DNA of 54,839 bases, from positions 1-54,839 of the forward strand of contig CALLMD010000007.1 in the NCBI GenBank assembly GCA_938007935.1, given 5' to 3'. The notes under the pieces are model-generated. The model was not told where the DNA came from, made no database searches, and worked only from the letters and a program-made list of their open reading frames with translations. The translations under genes were made by a program, and so were the position numbers. Within the stretch, counting starts at the first letter, position 1; each line of letters begins with the position of its first letter. Positions 16,756 to 25,432 of this stretch are shown here, one piece after another. The DNA is from an uncultured Hellea sp. GTDB lineage: Bacteria > Pseudomonadota > Alphaproteobacteria > Caulobacterales > Maricaulaceae.

Positions 16756-17807
16756 CCTCTTTTGTTAAACCGCGCATCGCGCGTAAGAATGCCCCAGTCA
16801 ACGCTCTTGGCCTGCAACGTCAAGATTATGATGGGTCTATGTCAACCTTATGCGCTGGTTGTGGGCATGACAGTGTTACAGCCGCGATGGCAACGGCTTT
16901 TTATGAATTAGCAATTGAACCCTATAAAGCCGTGAAAGTTTCAGGTATTGGCTGCTCATCAAAAACTACCGCCTATTTTCTCAAAGAAGCACATGGGGCC
17001 AATACCGTCCATGGCCGTATGCCCTCATTTGCAACAGGGGCAATGGCGGCAAACGCCGCGCTAACCTATATCGGCGTATCTGGTGACGGTGACAGCCTAT
17101 CAATCGGTATAGGACAAATGCTGCATGCGATGAGACGCAATGCTAATATGGTTTATGTTCTGGAAAATAATGGCGTCTACGGCCTAACCAAAGGTCAGTT
17201 TTCTGCTTCGGCCGATATTGGATCAACGGCGAAAAAAGGGGCCGTCAATGAACAACCCCCGCTTGACCCTTGCATAATGGCACTGGCCGCCGGCGCAACA
17301 TTTGTCGCCAGAAGTTTTTCAGGAGATCGCAAGCAACTTGTCCCTTTAATCAAAGCTGGCCTTAAACATAAGGGCTTTGCCATAATCGACGTGATATCGC
17401 CTTGTGTCAGCTTTAATGATCACAAAGGTAGCACAAAATCTTATGCTCATACCTATAAATATTATCACAAAGCTGTTCATGCGGATTATGTTCCACCGAG
17501 CGCCGAAATCATGACAAATTATGAAGCAGGTGAAGTCATGCCAGTCGAACTGCATGATGGTGGGCGGATACTCCTCAAAAAACTTGACCCGGACTATGAC
17601 CCTAAAAGTCAGGCTGCTGCGTTTTCGAAAATTATGGCAAGTAAAGATGCGAAGCAAATCCTGACTGGCTTACTCTATCTTGATGAAACGAAAGAGGATA
17701 TGGCCACACAAAATAATTTGTCAGACCGCCCATTAAATCAAATTCCATATAGTGAACTCAACCCAGGGCCAGAAGCACTAAAGGAGTTACAAGCTGGCTG
17801 GAAATAG
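16752..17807 (+). CDS. korB: 2-oxoacid:acceptor oxidoreductase beta subunit
   Basis: The 351-aa beta subunit binds thiamine diphosphate and a [4Fe-4S] cluster. Visible are the cluster cysteines (STLCAGCGH, GIGCSSK and, further on, SPCVSFNDH) and the TPP/Mg motif VSGDGDSLSIG ... LENNGVYGLTKGQ. With the preceding alpha subunit it forms the catalytic core. As last gene of the three-gene operon it has the same 4-bp overlap. Oxygen-tolerant versions of such enzymes occur in aerobes; whether this one runs oxidatively or in CO2 fixation cannot be told here. Confidence 0.92.
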   Translation: MTSFVKPRIARKNAPVNALGLQRQDYDGSMSTLCAGCGHDSVTAAMATAFYELAIEPYKAVKVSGIGCSSKTTAYFLKEAHGANTVHGRMPSFATGAMAANAALTYIGVSGDGDSLSIGIGQMLHAMRRNANMVYVLENNGVYGLTKGQFSASADIGSTAKKGAVNEQPPLDPCIMALAAGATFVARSFSGDRKQLVPLIKAGLKHKGFAIIDVISPCVSFNDHKGSTKSYAHTYKYYHKAVHADYVPPSAEIMTNYEAGEVMPVELHDGGRILLKKLDPDYDPKSQAAAFSKIMASKDAKQILTGLLYLDETKEDMATQNNLSDRPLNQIPYSELNPGPEALKELQAGWK

Positions 17808-17927
17808 TTCAAAACTAAATCTAGTTATCAACAAAGCTCCTATCACTACATCTTGTAAATTATCTTATTCGAGCTAGCGTTTGCTTGTAATAAGAATCGC
17901 ATAAGTGATTCATTTTGGTGGTGCTAA

Positions 17928-18461
17928 ATGAGCTTTGCAGACGATAGATGTATTAGACCAAATCCGTCATTAAGCGGGACCGTGTCTGTGCGTAATAACC
18001 CTGTGGATGTTTTCGCGCGGTTGGCAACGGCAGAGAATTATGACTTTGAGCGCGTTGACTTAAATGAACTTCATATATCAATGCCTGGGTTATGGTGCGA
18101 CCATGATATTTCAATAACATGGAATTTGGGAACAGAGCAGGTTCAACTTTTTTTAATTTTTGAAGGGCGAACACCTGGTGGCCGTTCAAATGATATATGC
18201 CGCCTCATGTCACTTATTAATGAACGCTTAGCTGCGGGACATTTCGACTATTGGGATAAAAACCAAGCGCTGGTATATAGAAATGCTGTATCGCTCAGAG
18301 GCGGCGCTACCCTTAGGACTGAACAGGCGATGGACATGCTAGCTCTCGCGCTGGATGCCGCTGAACGCGGCTACCCTGCAAGTCAATATGTAATTTGGGC
18401 TGGGAAATCACCAGAGGACGCCCTTACCTCTGCGCTGGTAGACCTCGCTGCAAACCCATAA
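17928..18461 (+). CDS. YbjN domain-containing protein
   Basis: This 177-aa protein shows the YbjN fold pattern: an N-terminal strand-helix (NPVDVFARLATAENYDFERVDLNELHISMPG), an ISITWN..TEQVQLFLIFEG sheet, and a C-terminal helix with LINERLAAGHFDYW. YbjN resembles type III secretion chaperones and is a regulator-like or chaperone-like protein of uncertain role. In alphaproteobacteria it commonly sits directly before proC, as here, with 1 bp between the stop and the proC start. GGTGG precedes its ATG. Confidence 0.85.
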   Translation: MSFADDRCIRPNPSLSGTVSVRNNPVDVFARLATAENYDFERVDLNELHISMPGLWCDHDISITWNLGTEQVQLFLIFEGRTPGGRSNDICRLMSLINERLAAGHFDYWDKNQALVYRNAVSLRGGATLRTEQAMDMLALALDAAERGYPASQYVIWAGKSPEDALTSALVDLAANP

Positions 18462-18462
18462 C

Positions 18463-19278
18463 ATGACGAATCATACCCATTTAATTGTCGGCGCTGGAAA
18501 AATGGGCGGCGCTTTAATTTCTGGTTGGCTTGAAACGAAAATACTGAAGGCAAAAAATCTTCTCATCCTTGATCCCTCACCCGGATTAGAAGCACAAATG
18601 GCTATAAAGGCAGGCGCAACACATATTAAAAAACCATCAAAAAAAATTTCTACGGTTGATTACGTCTTACTCGCAATAAAACCTCAATCATTTTCAGATT
18701 TAGCTAATGATATTGAAAAACATTTAGGAAAAGACGTAACGGTCATTTCTATATTAGCAGGCACATCTCTTGATAGTCTTCAAAGCTCCTTTCCAGAACG
18801 CTCCATTATTCGGGCCATGCCCAATACACCTGCCTCTATCGGTATGGGGATAACCGCTTTTACCAAAGGGTCTGGTGTGAGTGCCAAACAGGAAAAGATG
18901 ACTGTCTCGCTTCTCTCAGCTGTTGGGCAAGCCCATCATGTCGCGAATGAACATTTAATAGATGTTGTGACAGCTATTTCAGGATCAGGCCCTGCCTATA
19001 TTTTTCATATGGCTGAAGCTCTTGAAGCCGCGGCCTTAAATATTGGTCTTCCTCCAGAATTAGCCCCCATATTCGCGAGACAAACAGTCATAGGTGCAGC
19101 CGGACTTCTCTCTGAAACTGATTTTCCGGCCACAGAACTACGCCAAAATGTGACCTCTCCAAATGGAACGACGGCTGCTGCGCTTGATGTTCTCATGGAT
19201 GTGAATGGGTTAGCAGCCTTAATGCGTGAAACGACGCAAGCGGCGCTTAAGCGAGCAAAAGAGCTTGCTGATAGCTAA
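18463..19278 (+). CDS. proC: Pyrroline-5-carboxylate reductase
   Basis: The 271-aa enzyme reduces 1-pyrroline-5-carboxylate to proline with NAD(P)H. The N-terminal Rossmann motif is VGAGKMGGALISGW; RAMPNTPASIGMGITAF and the dimerisation-domain signatures AISGSGPAYIFHMAEAL and TSPNGTTAAALDVL are all present. The length is normal. It follows ybjN with a 1-bp gap and converges with the sensor kinase gene, whose stop is only 4 bp away. Confidence 0.96.
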   Translation: MTNHTHLIVGAGKMGGALISGWLETKILKAKNLLILDPSPGLEAQMAIKAGATHIKKPSKKISTVDYVLLAIKPQSFSDLANDIEKHLGKDVTVISILAGTSLDSLQSSFPERSIIRAMPNTPASIGMGITAFTKGSGVSAKQEKMTVSLLSAVGQAHHVANEHLIDVVTAISGSGPAYIFHMAEALEAAALNIGLPPELAPIFARQTVIGAAGLLSETDFPATELRQNVTSPNGTTAAALDVLMDVNGLAALMRETTQAALKRAKELADS

Positions 19279-19282
19279 GCTT

Positions 19283-20587
19283 TTATTTGGGTAGTCGTAT
19301 TACAGCTTTTAAACCACCTAATTCACTATCATCTAAACGCAGAGAACCGCCATGCATCTGAGTAATATCGCCGACAATCGCCAGCCCCAGTCCAATACCT
19401 TCGATATTTTGATTGCGTGCCGTATCTAAACGCTGGAAAGGCCGCAAAGCCTCAACTCTGCGCTCTTCTGGGATACCAGGCCCATCATCTTCTATTTCAA
19501 AATAAATATTGTTGCTAGAGGGCCGAATTTTCACCTTACAATGTGCCCCATATTTTAGAGCATTAGACATAAGGTTTTTTAACGCACGTTCAAAAGATTG
19601 TGGCTTGAGTGCAACAAATATATCATCCTCACAATTCAAGGATATGTTTGCCGAATCCATACGTGAAATAATATCTTGAACATATGGCTTAATATCGAGT
19701 GATATTGTCTCCTCGCCTGTAAGCCCTCTGGCAAAGTCGAGATAACCATTTAACATCGACTCCATATCTAATAAATCTTGTTTAGCGGCCTCATTATCTT
19801 TGGAGTCTGGCTGCATAGCCATATGAAGTTTAAGGCGCGTAAGAGGCGTTCGAAGGTCATGAGAGACACCAGCCAACATGGTTGTTCTTTGTTCAATATG
19901 CCTTTTAAGTCTGCTGCGCATTTTAAGGAATGATTGCCCTGCCAAACGCACCTCTGCCGCTCCAGACGGTTTATAAGTTGATATATCATCTCCTTTACCA
20001 AAAGCCTCTGCCGCATCGGCCAGTTCTGAAATTGGTTTTGCCTGATTGCGAATAAATAAAATACTTACGAGGGATAAAAGAACCGTCGCCGTGACCAACC
20101 AAAAAATAAAAACAAATCCGGTTGGAGCAAAAACGCGGTCACGCGCCGCTATGAATCTAAGAACACCTTCATCTACGGCGACACGAATATCAATATGGTG
20201 AGGATATCGTGTTGTATCAAACCAGAACTCATCATTCAGGCTATTACCTAATGCGCGTCTTAAAGTTTTGTCCAAATTTGAAAAAAAGGCATCTCGTGTT
20301 GTTATCGGCAAAGTATCATTTTGTTCTAAAGCGACAGAAAGCTCCATCTTAGGACGCAACATATTGTCTAATCTTTGAGCCCGCTCAAAACTCGGATCTT
20401 GCTTATAGAGTTGAACGGCCACGGATACATCCGCCGCCACCGAATCGGAGAGATTCGCTGTGACTTCATTCCAATGCGCATTAAAAAAAAAGTAAGCGAC
20501 GGCCATTTGCATAATCGCAATTGGCAGCATGATAATAAGCAAAGCACGCCCAAAAAGACTTTTAGGTAAATAGGCCTTAAATGGCAT
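19283..20587 (-). CDS. EnvZ-type sensor histidine kinase
   Basis: The 434-aa protein has a membrane segment at about 13-35, a periplasmic loop to about 155, a second membrane segment (157-179), a HAMP linker, a HisKA helix with the phospho-accepting His243 (GVSHDLRTPLTRLKLH), and an ATPase domain with the N box (NLMSNALKYG), G1 (DDGPGIPEE) and G2 (GIGLGLAIV). The order matches EnvZ. It probably phosphorylates the response regulator encoded immediately upstream: the kinase start codon abuts the regulator stop. The signal sensed is unknown. Confidence 0.93.
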   Translation of the reverse strand: MPFKAYLPKSLFGRALLIIMLPIAIMQMAVAYFFFNAHWNEVTANLSDSVAADVSVAVQLYKQDPSFERAQRLDNMLRPKMELSVALEQNDTLPITTRDAFFSNLDKTLRRALGNSLNDEFWFDTTRYPHHIDIRVAVDEGVLRFIAARDRVFAPTGFVFIFWLVTATVLLSLVSILFIRNQAKPISELADAAEAFGKGDDISTYKPSGAAEVRLAGQSFLKMRSRLKRHIEQRTTMLAGVSHDLRTPLTRLKLHMAMQPDSKDNEAAKQDLLDMESMLNGYLDFARGLTGEETISLDIKPYVQDIISRMDSANISLNCEDDIFVALKPQSFERALKNLMSNALKYGAHCKVKIRPSSNNIYFEIEDDGPGIPEERRVEALRPFQRLDTARNQNIEGIGLGLAIVGDITQMHGGSLRLDDSELGGLKAVIRLPK

Positions 20588-21291
20588 TATACTGCGTCAC
20601 CCAACAGACGATAACCCTGGCCCCGTACAGTAATCAGATAATCAGGTTCCGCGGGATTATCTTCTATTTTACGCCGCAATCGCGTCATTTGCACATCAAC
20701 AGCCCTCTCTGACTTTGCCGCAATTTTTTCAGACAATGCATATCGGCTTACAGTCCCCCCAGCACGCCTGGCAAGCAATGTTAGCAAAGCTTCTTCACCT
20801 GTTGTCAAACGAACTTTTTCGCCATTTTTCAACAGGGTCTGTCGTTCAATATCATACTCATATGGCCCAAAATTAATCTTCGAACTCAAACCAGCGGCAC
20901 CAGTACGTTTAAAGATTGCTTCAATTCTCAGTACTAATTCTTCCGGCTCAAAGGGCTTTGCAAGATAATCATCTGCCCCAGCCTTTAGACCTTCAATTCT
21001 GTCTGAAACCTCTCCTTTTGCGGTTAATAATATGACGGGAATATCGTTATGTTCTCTGAGCGAACGCGTCAGAGTAACACCGTCTTCCCCTGGCATCATT
21101 ACGTCCAAGATTATCATGTCGAAAGTCAGACCTTCCATTTTATCTCGAGCAATTTGTGCATCGGCCGCACAGGAAACACGAAACCCGGATTGGGCCAAAT
21201 AACGTTTCAATAGGTCACGAATACGGTCATCATCATCCACGACTAGCAGATGAATATCTCTTCTGTCTAGGTTTTCGGAATCTCGGGGCAA
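20587..21291 (-). CDS. OmpR-family response regulator
   Basis: The 234-aa regulator has a receiver domain with the acidic pocket VVDDDDR, phospho-acceptor Asp63 (IILDVMMPGEDG), LLTAKG and KPFEPEEL. A winged-helix DNA-binding domain follows (LTTGEEALLTLL, DVQMTRLRRKIEDNP, YLITVRGQGYRL). No ATG is available before the receiver fold, so a TTG start at 21291 is proposed. It forms a two-gene unit with the EnvZ-like kinase and is divergent from ilvE, with about 90 bp between the likely start codons. Confidence 0.92.
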   Translation of the reverse strand: MPRDSENLDRRDIHLLVVDDDDRIRDLLKRYLAQSGFRVSCAADAQIARDKMEGLTFDMIILDVMMPGEDGVTLTRSLREHNDIPVILLTAKGEVSDRIEGLKAGADDYLAKPFEPEELVLRIEAIFKRTGAAGLSSKINFGPYEYDIERQTLLKNGEKVRLTTGEEALLTLLARRAGGTVSRYALSEKIAAKSERAVDVQMTRLRRKIEDNPAEPDYLITVRGQGYRLLGDAV

Positions 21292-21385
21292 ATTATTCCA
21301 AGCCTTCTCTCTAGTTTTGATTGACTTCCCAATCTCTCTGTAAACAATGCCGCGAAATGTTTACCACCGCAAGCGGACAAATAGA

Positions 21386-22264
21386 ATGATCGAAAAAGCT
21401 TATCACGACCGCGATGGTCAAATATGGATTGACGGAGAATTTGTTGATTGGCGCGAGTCAAAAATTCACGTACTGACCCATTCTCTTCATTATGGCTCTG
21501 CTGTATTTGAAGGAAACAGATCCTATGAAGGTCAAGTCTTTAGGCTGGAAGATCACACGCGACGCCTCATAAATTCAGCAAATATTATGGGCTATGAAAT
21601 CCCCTTTGCAGCAGAACAGATTAATGACGCCTGTAAAGAAACCCTAGCTAAATCTGGTCTTGGAAATGCATATATGCGCCCCTTTGCGTGGCGAGGCTCT
21701 GACATGATGGGTGTCGCCTCAAAAAACAACCGCATTCATCTCGGCGTGGCGTGCTGGCATTGGGGCAGTTATTTTGAAGACAAAATGAAGGGCATTCGCA
21801 TGTGCATTTCTGATTGGAAGCGCCCAGCACCAGATACAATACCTTGTAAATCAAAAGGCGCTGGCCTTTATATGATTTGCACGTTGTCCAAAGATGCCGC
21901 TCAAGCTAAAGGCTATGACGACGCTCTCATGTATGATTACAGAGGACGCGTGGCTGAATGTACGGGCGCACATATTTTTTTAATCCGCGGCAATGAATTA
22001 CATACCCCAACTAATGATATCTTACTTGATGGCATTACTCATGACACCGTTGTAAAATTAGCTGAAAAACGTGGCTATAAAGTCTTTAAGCGCGATATAT
22101 ACCCAACTGAATTAGAGCATTTCAATGAATGCTTTGTCGTGGGCACAGCAGCAGAAGTTACACCCGTTCGGGAAATAGAGGGTTTTCATTATACGCCTGG
22201 CGAAGTCTGCCATGCTTTAGCATCGGATTATGACCAATTAGTCCGCGGTAAAATTACGCTTTAA
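21386..22264 (+). CDS. ilvE: Branched-chain amino acid aminotransferase
   Basis: The class-IV PLP aminotransferase makes up 292 aa from ATG 21386 (MIEKAYHDRDGQIWIDGEFV). An in-frame ATG at 21347 would add 13 non-conserved residues and lies too close to the likely promoter. Features include LHYGSAVFEGNRSYEGQVFRLEDHTRRL (located near residues 32-60), the Lys region KSKGAGLYM, and the PLP-phosphate loop ECTGAHIFLI followed by GITHDTVVKLA. It interconverts leucine, isoleucine and valine with their 2-oxoacids. Its 3' end overlaps the convergent pgsA gene by 11 bp. Confidence 0.93.
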   Translation: MIEKAYHDRDGQIWIDGEFVDWRESKIHVLTHSLHYGSAVFEGNRSYEGQVFRLEDHTRRLINSANIMGYEIPFAAEQINDACKETLAKSGLGNAYMRPFAWRGSDMMGVASKNNRIHLGVACWHWGSYFEDKMKGIRMCISDWKRPAPDTIPCKSKGAGLYMICTLSKDAAQAKGYDDALMYDYRGRVAECTGAHIFLIRGNELHTPTNDILLDGITHDTVVKLAEKRGYKVFKRDIYPTELEHFNECFVVGTAAEVTPVREIEGFHYTPGEVCHALASDYDQLVRGKITL

Positions 22265-22889
22265 GGGCCGCTCTAAAATATAGCGTTCCTGTATAAACGG
22301 ATAATGCGGCAGCCAACCATAGCAAGACAAGGCCGATGGATTTTGACACCGTTGCAGTCGTTTGAACGGCCGTATCAATAGGCAGATATGCTTTTCCAAT
22401 CACCCAAAAGATAAGCGCGGCAAGTGCTAACATCTCACAAGCTGTTTTCCATTTTGCTAAATTCGTAGGCGGCATCATTTTACCTTCTAATGCGGCATGC
22501 TCTCTGGCACCTGAAACTAATATATCTCTGCCAATTATGAGTAAAGCCGGGACAAGAAATAGCCACTGACCATTGGAAATTATTGCAAAAGCAATGAGGC
22601 AACCAGCCACTAATAGCTTATCGGCAATGGGATCAATCATACGGCCAAAGTCAGAAACTAAATTCCATTTACGTGCATAATACCCATCCAAGAAATCTGT
22701 TAAACACGCTAAAACAAAAAGCCCTCCGAGCACCCATGCCTTAGATAATACACCCCCCCAACCATTTACGATTGAAAGTATACCCCAGATAATAAGCGGA
22801 ATAGAGACAATACGAGACACAGTTAAAGCATTGGGGAGCCAATATAATGAATGCCGCCCGCTCAAATCAGGGGTTTTATTTGACATCAT
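22254..22889 (-). CDS. pgsA: CDP-diacylglycerol-glycerol-3-phosphate 3-phosphatidyltransferase
   Basis: The 211-aa integral membrane enzyme carries the full CDP-alcohol phosphotransferase motif D-x2-D-G-x2-A-R-x8-G-x3-D-x3-D (from DFLDGYYAR to GRMIDPIADK), with several hydrophobic helices on either side. It makes phosphatidylglycerol phosphate from CDP-diacylglycerol and glycerol-3-phosphate. It begins 14 bp inside the end of a degenerate paralogue, downstream of uvrC. A uvrC-pgsA link is common in proteobacteria. The ATG pair at 22889/22886 leaves the exact first codon uncertain. Confidence 0.93.
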   Translation of the reverse strand: MMSNKTPDLSGRHSLYWLPNALTVSRIVSIPLIIWGILSIVNGWGGVLSKAWVLGGLFVLACLTDFLDGYYARKWNLVSDFGRMIDPIADKLLVAGCLIAFAIISNGQWLFLVPALLIIGRDILVSGAREHAALEGKMMPPTNLAKWKTACEMLALAALIFWVIGKAYLPIDTAVQTTATVSKSIGLVLLWLAAALSVYTGTLYFRAALKA

Positions 22890-23550
22890 TAGCTACAGCT
22901 TTGGTCGTCAATAATTTTACCCCCGTGAAAACAGAGACGATCGCTGCGAACCACAAAACACCTTCCCCAATCAACCAAACATAAGGCGATGTCGAGCCGT
23001 AGATTTCCATAGCATTTTTATCCCCTGCCATAATTCGGTCTATCCACGTCGTGAGCCACGGCGAAGCAACAAGCATACATGTTCCTAACATCACCAATCC
23101 GTTTTTCAGATCACCAAAACGCGTTTCTGGCCAACCTGATTTGGTCATCTCATAGCCTTTAACGACGCCAACAATCAATTCTCTTAAAATTATAACACCA
23201 GCAGGAATAAGAAACGTCCACGCTAACATGCCACTCTTTTGGGTCACATAAAGCATGGCTGCTAACGTCCCTACGACCAGAACTATGTCCGCGATGTCAT
23301 CAAATAATCCAAATTTTCGATGTATAGCATTTTCTGTTCCCCCAAAATAATCATCAAAAAAATCTGTGATAGCAGCAACAATGAATAACGCTGATGCCAG
23401 AAGGGCCATCTCAATATTAGGCCATCCCTTCATTATTACTAACATTATAATCGGGGTAAGTGCAAAACGTACCAACGTTAAGGCATCAGCCAAAGCCCCG
23501 CCAGTTTCCGTACTATTTGGTTCGCCTGTCTTATTCGTGGAAATAGTCAT
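22876..23550 (-). CDS. CDP-alcohol phosphatidyltransferase paralogue with altered motif
   Basis: This 224-aa membrane protein has the same layout as PgsA (N-terminal ADALTLVRFALTPIIM, about six hydrophobic segments). The catalytic motif is changed: DFFDDYFGG replaces D-x2-D-G-x2-A-R, and the downstream part reads FGLFDDIADI. All four metal/CDP-binding aspartates can still be placed, but the conserved Gly and the Ala-Arg pair are missing. It may use another alcohol, act as a partner of PgsA or have lost activity. It overlaps uvrC by 20 bp and pgsA by 14 bp, so the three are translated as a unit. Confidence 0.85.
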   Translation of the reverse strand: MTISTNKTGEPNSTETGGALADALTLVRFALTPIIMLVIMKGWPNIEMALLASALFIVAAITDFFDDYFGGTENAIHRKFGLFDDIADIVLVVGTLAAMLYVTQKSGMLAWTFLIPAGVIILRELIVGVVKGYEMTKSGWPETRFGDLKNGLVMLGTCMLVASPWLTTWIDRIMAGDKNAMEIYGSTSPYVWLIGEGVLWFAAIVSVFTGVKLLTTKAVANDVK

Positions 23551-25393
23551 ATATGCTTTTAGCCAGCTTTTTGCTGACCCCCTCTACATTGGCCAAATCT
23601 TCAACACTTGCGGCTCCAACAGCTTTGCCCGAGCCAAAATGTGCGAGCAACGCTTTCTTTCGGCTCGCGCCTATCCCGCTAATACCATCTAATGGACTTG
23701 CTTTCATCTGTTTTTTACGCTTGGCACGATGCGTTCCAATCGCAAAACGATGAGCTTCATCTCTCAATCTCTGCAAATAGTACAAAGCTGGGTCTTTGGG
23801 AGGTAATGTAAAGGAAGCTCGCCCAGGAATAAAAAATGTCTCTCGGCCAGCATTACGATCAGGCCCCTTAGCAATTGCAACCAATGTTGTTCGATTTGTA
23901 ACGCCTAGTTCGCCAAGAACTTCGACAACAGATGATAATTGTCCTTTCCCTCCATCAATTAAAACGACGTCAGGCCAATCCAAACTATCGTCTTTCATAA
24001 GCCGTGTGAATCTACGCCTAAAAACCTCACGCATCATGCCATAGTCATCACCTGGCTCAGTATCTGTGTCTTTGATATTGAATGTTCTATAATGCTTACG
24101 CTGCAAACCTTCTGGACCAGCGACGATAAATGCACCGACAGCATTCGTCCCTTGAATGTGACTATTGTCATAAACCTCAATACGATTAGGCACATCATCA
24201 AGCCCTAGTGCCCCCTGAACTTGTTTAAGGAGTCGTGTTTGAGAAGCCGTCTCTGATAATTTTCGTGCCAAGGCTTCTTGCGCATTTTTTATAGCGCGGT
24301 CTATCAGCATCTTTTTTTCACCGCGCTTGGGTTTAGATATTTTAACGGATTTGTCTGAACGTTCAGAGAGGCCTTTTTCTAAAATCTCAAGATTGGGGAC
24401 ATTTTCACTAACAAATATTTCTTTAGGTATGGGTTTATTGAGATAAAACTGCGCCATAAAAGCATCGACTATCTGAGCTGGCGTCTCATCTTTAGAATGA
24501 CGTGGAAAATGTGAACTATTTCCCCAATTCAATCCTGATCTAAAAAAGAAAACCTGAATACAGCTCTGCCCCCCATCAGAATGAATTCCGATGACATCTC
24601 CATCGCTAAATGTTTCGGGATTAATTCCCCCGCTAGAAGAACTAACTTGCGCCATAGCTTGAAGACGATCTCTATATTCGGCTGCCTTTTCATAATTCAA
24701 ATTTGCTGAAGCCTCTCCCATTTGCTCTTGGAGGCGTTTGCGAAGTTTACCAGATTTGCCCGTCAGAAAATCTTGAGCGTCACCAATAAGCTCGCCATAT
24801 TCTTCTAATGTCACCTCGCCTGTACACGGGGCCGCGCAACGCTTTATTTGATGGAGCATGCAAGGCCGTGTTCGCGACTCATATTTACTGTCTGTGCAAT
24901 TTCGAAGCCTGAAAGCCCGCTGCAATGTATCGAGTGTTCTGTTGACGGATTGGGCGCTCGCAAAGGGACCATAATAATCTCCTTTGATATTACGTGCACC
25001 GCGATGCTTCATAATACGCGCGGCGGGATGGGTCTTACGCACAAGAATATATGGAAAACTTTTATCATCGCGAAGTAGGATATTATAGCGAGGTTTCAAG
25101 CGTTTTATCAGGCTTGCCTCAAGCAAAAGAGCTTCGGTTTCCGAGCCACAAATAACGAATTCCATATCATGGGTCGCACGTATCATACGCTGGATACGGA
25201 TCGTATGACGCTCATATTTTGTATAAGCGCTTACGCGTTTTCTAAGGTCTTTTGCTTTGCCAACATAGAGAACATTCTTATTTTCATCGAACATTCGATA
25301 AACACCAGGCTTATGCGGTAACCGTGATACGAAATCTGCAATTAATGCAGGCCCGTATTCGGCTTTTGGGGATTTAGACTCAGAAGACACCAT
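23531..25393 (-). CDS. uvrC: UvrABC excinuclease subunit C
   Basis: The protein of about 620 aa has the GIY-YIG nuclease domain (PHKPGVYRMFDENKNVLYVG, KDLRKRVSAY), the middle cysteine-containing block (RPCMLHQIKRCAAPCTG), a UVR motif near LNYEKAAEYRDRL, the RNase H-like domain (EVYDNSHIQGTNAVGAFIVA; VLIDGGKGQLS) and a C-terminal helix-hairpin-helix pair (GISGIGASRKKALLAHFGS). It makes both incisions in nucleotide excision repair. ATG 25393 is preferred over a TTG seven codons upstream; neither has a clear ribosome site. I see no LexA-type GTTC-N7-GTTC box in front of it, and it sits 39 bp after a symporter gene. Confidence 0.95.
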   Translation of the reverse strand: MVSSESKSPKAEYGPALIADFVSRLPHKPGVYRMFDENKNVLYVGKAKDLRKRVSAYTKYERHTIRIQRMIRATHDMEFVICGSETEALLLEASLIKRLKPRYNILLRDDKSFPYILVRKTHPAARIMKHRGARNIKGDYYGPFASAQSVNRTLDTLQRAFRLRNCTDSKYESRTRPCMLHQIKRCAAPCTGEVTLEEYGELIGDAQDFLTGKSGKLRKRLQEQMGEASANLNYEKAAEYRDRLQAMAQVSSSSGGINPETFSDGDVIGIHSDGGQSCIQVFFFRSGLNWGNSSHFPRHSKDETPAQIVDAFMAQFYLNKPIPKEIFVSENVPNLEILEKGLSERSDKSVKISKPKRGEKKMLIDRAIKNAQEALARKLSETASQTRLLKQVQGALGLDDVPNRIEVYDNSHIQGTNAVGAFIVAGPEGLQRKHYRTFNIKDTDTEPGDDYGMMREVFRRRFTRLMKDDSLDWPDVVLIDGGKGQLSSVVEVLGELGVTNRTTLVAIAKGPDRNAGRETFFIPGRASFTLPPKDPALYYLQRLRDEAHRFAIGTHRAKRKKQMKASPLDGISGIGASRKKALLAHFGSGKAVGAASVEDLANVEGVSKKLAKSIYDYFHE

Positions 25394-25432
25394 GTGTTGT
25401 GAGGTTACGCCCAATAAGTAAAAACTGCAATC

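Noticed and set aside
17890..17912. GAATC/GATTC pair before ybjN as CcrM-controlled promoter
   Set aside because: Two GANTC sites in AT-rich DNA are expected by chance, and no other evidence supports methylation control.
25394..25432. LexA-type SOS box in front of uvrC
   Set aside because: No GTTC-N7-GTTC pattern in the gap, and uvrC appears to be read through from the symporter gene.
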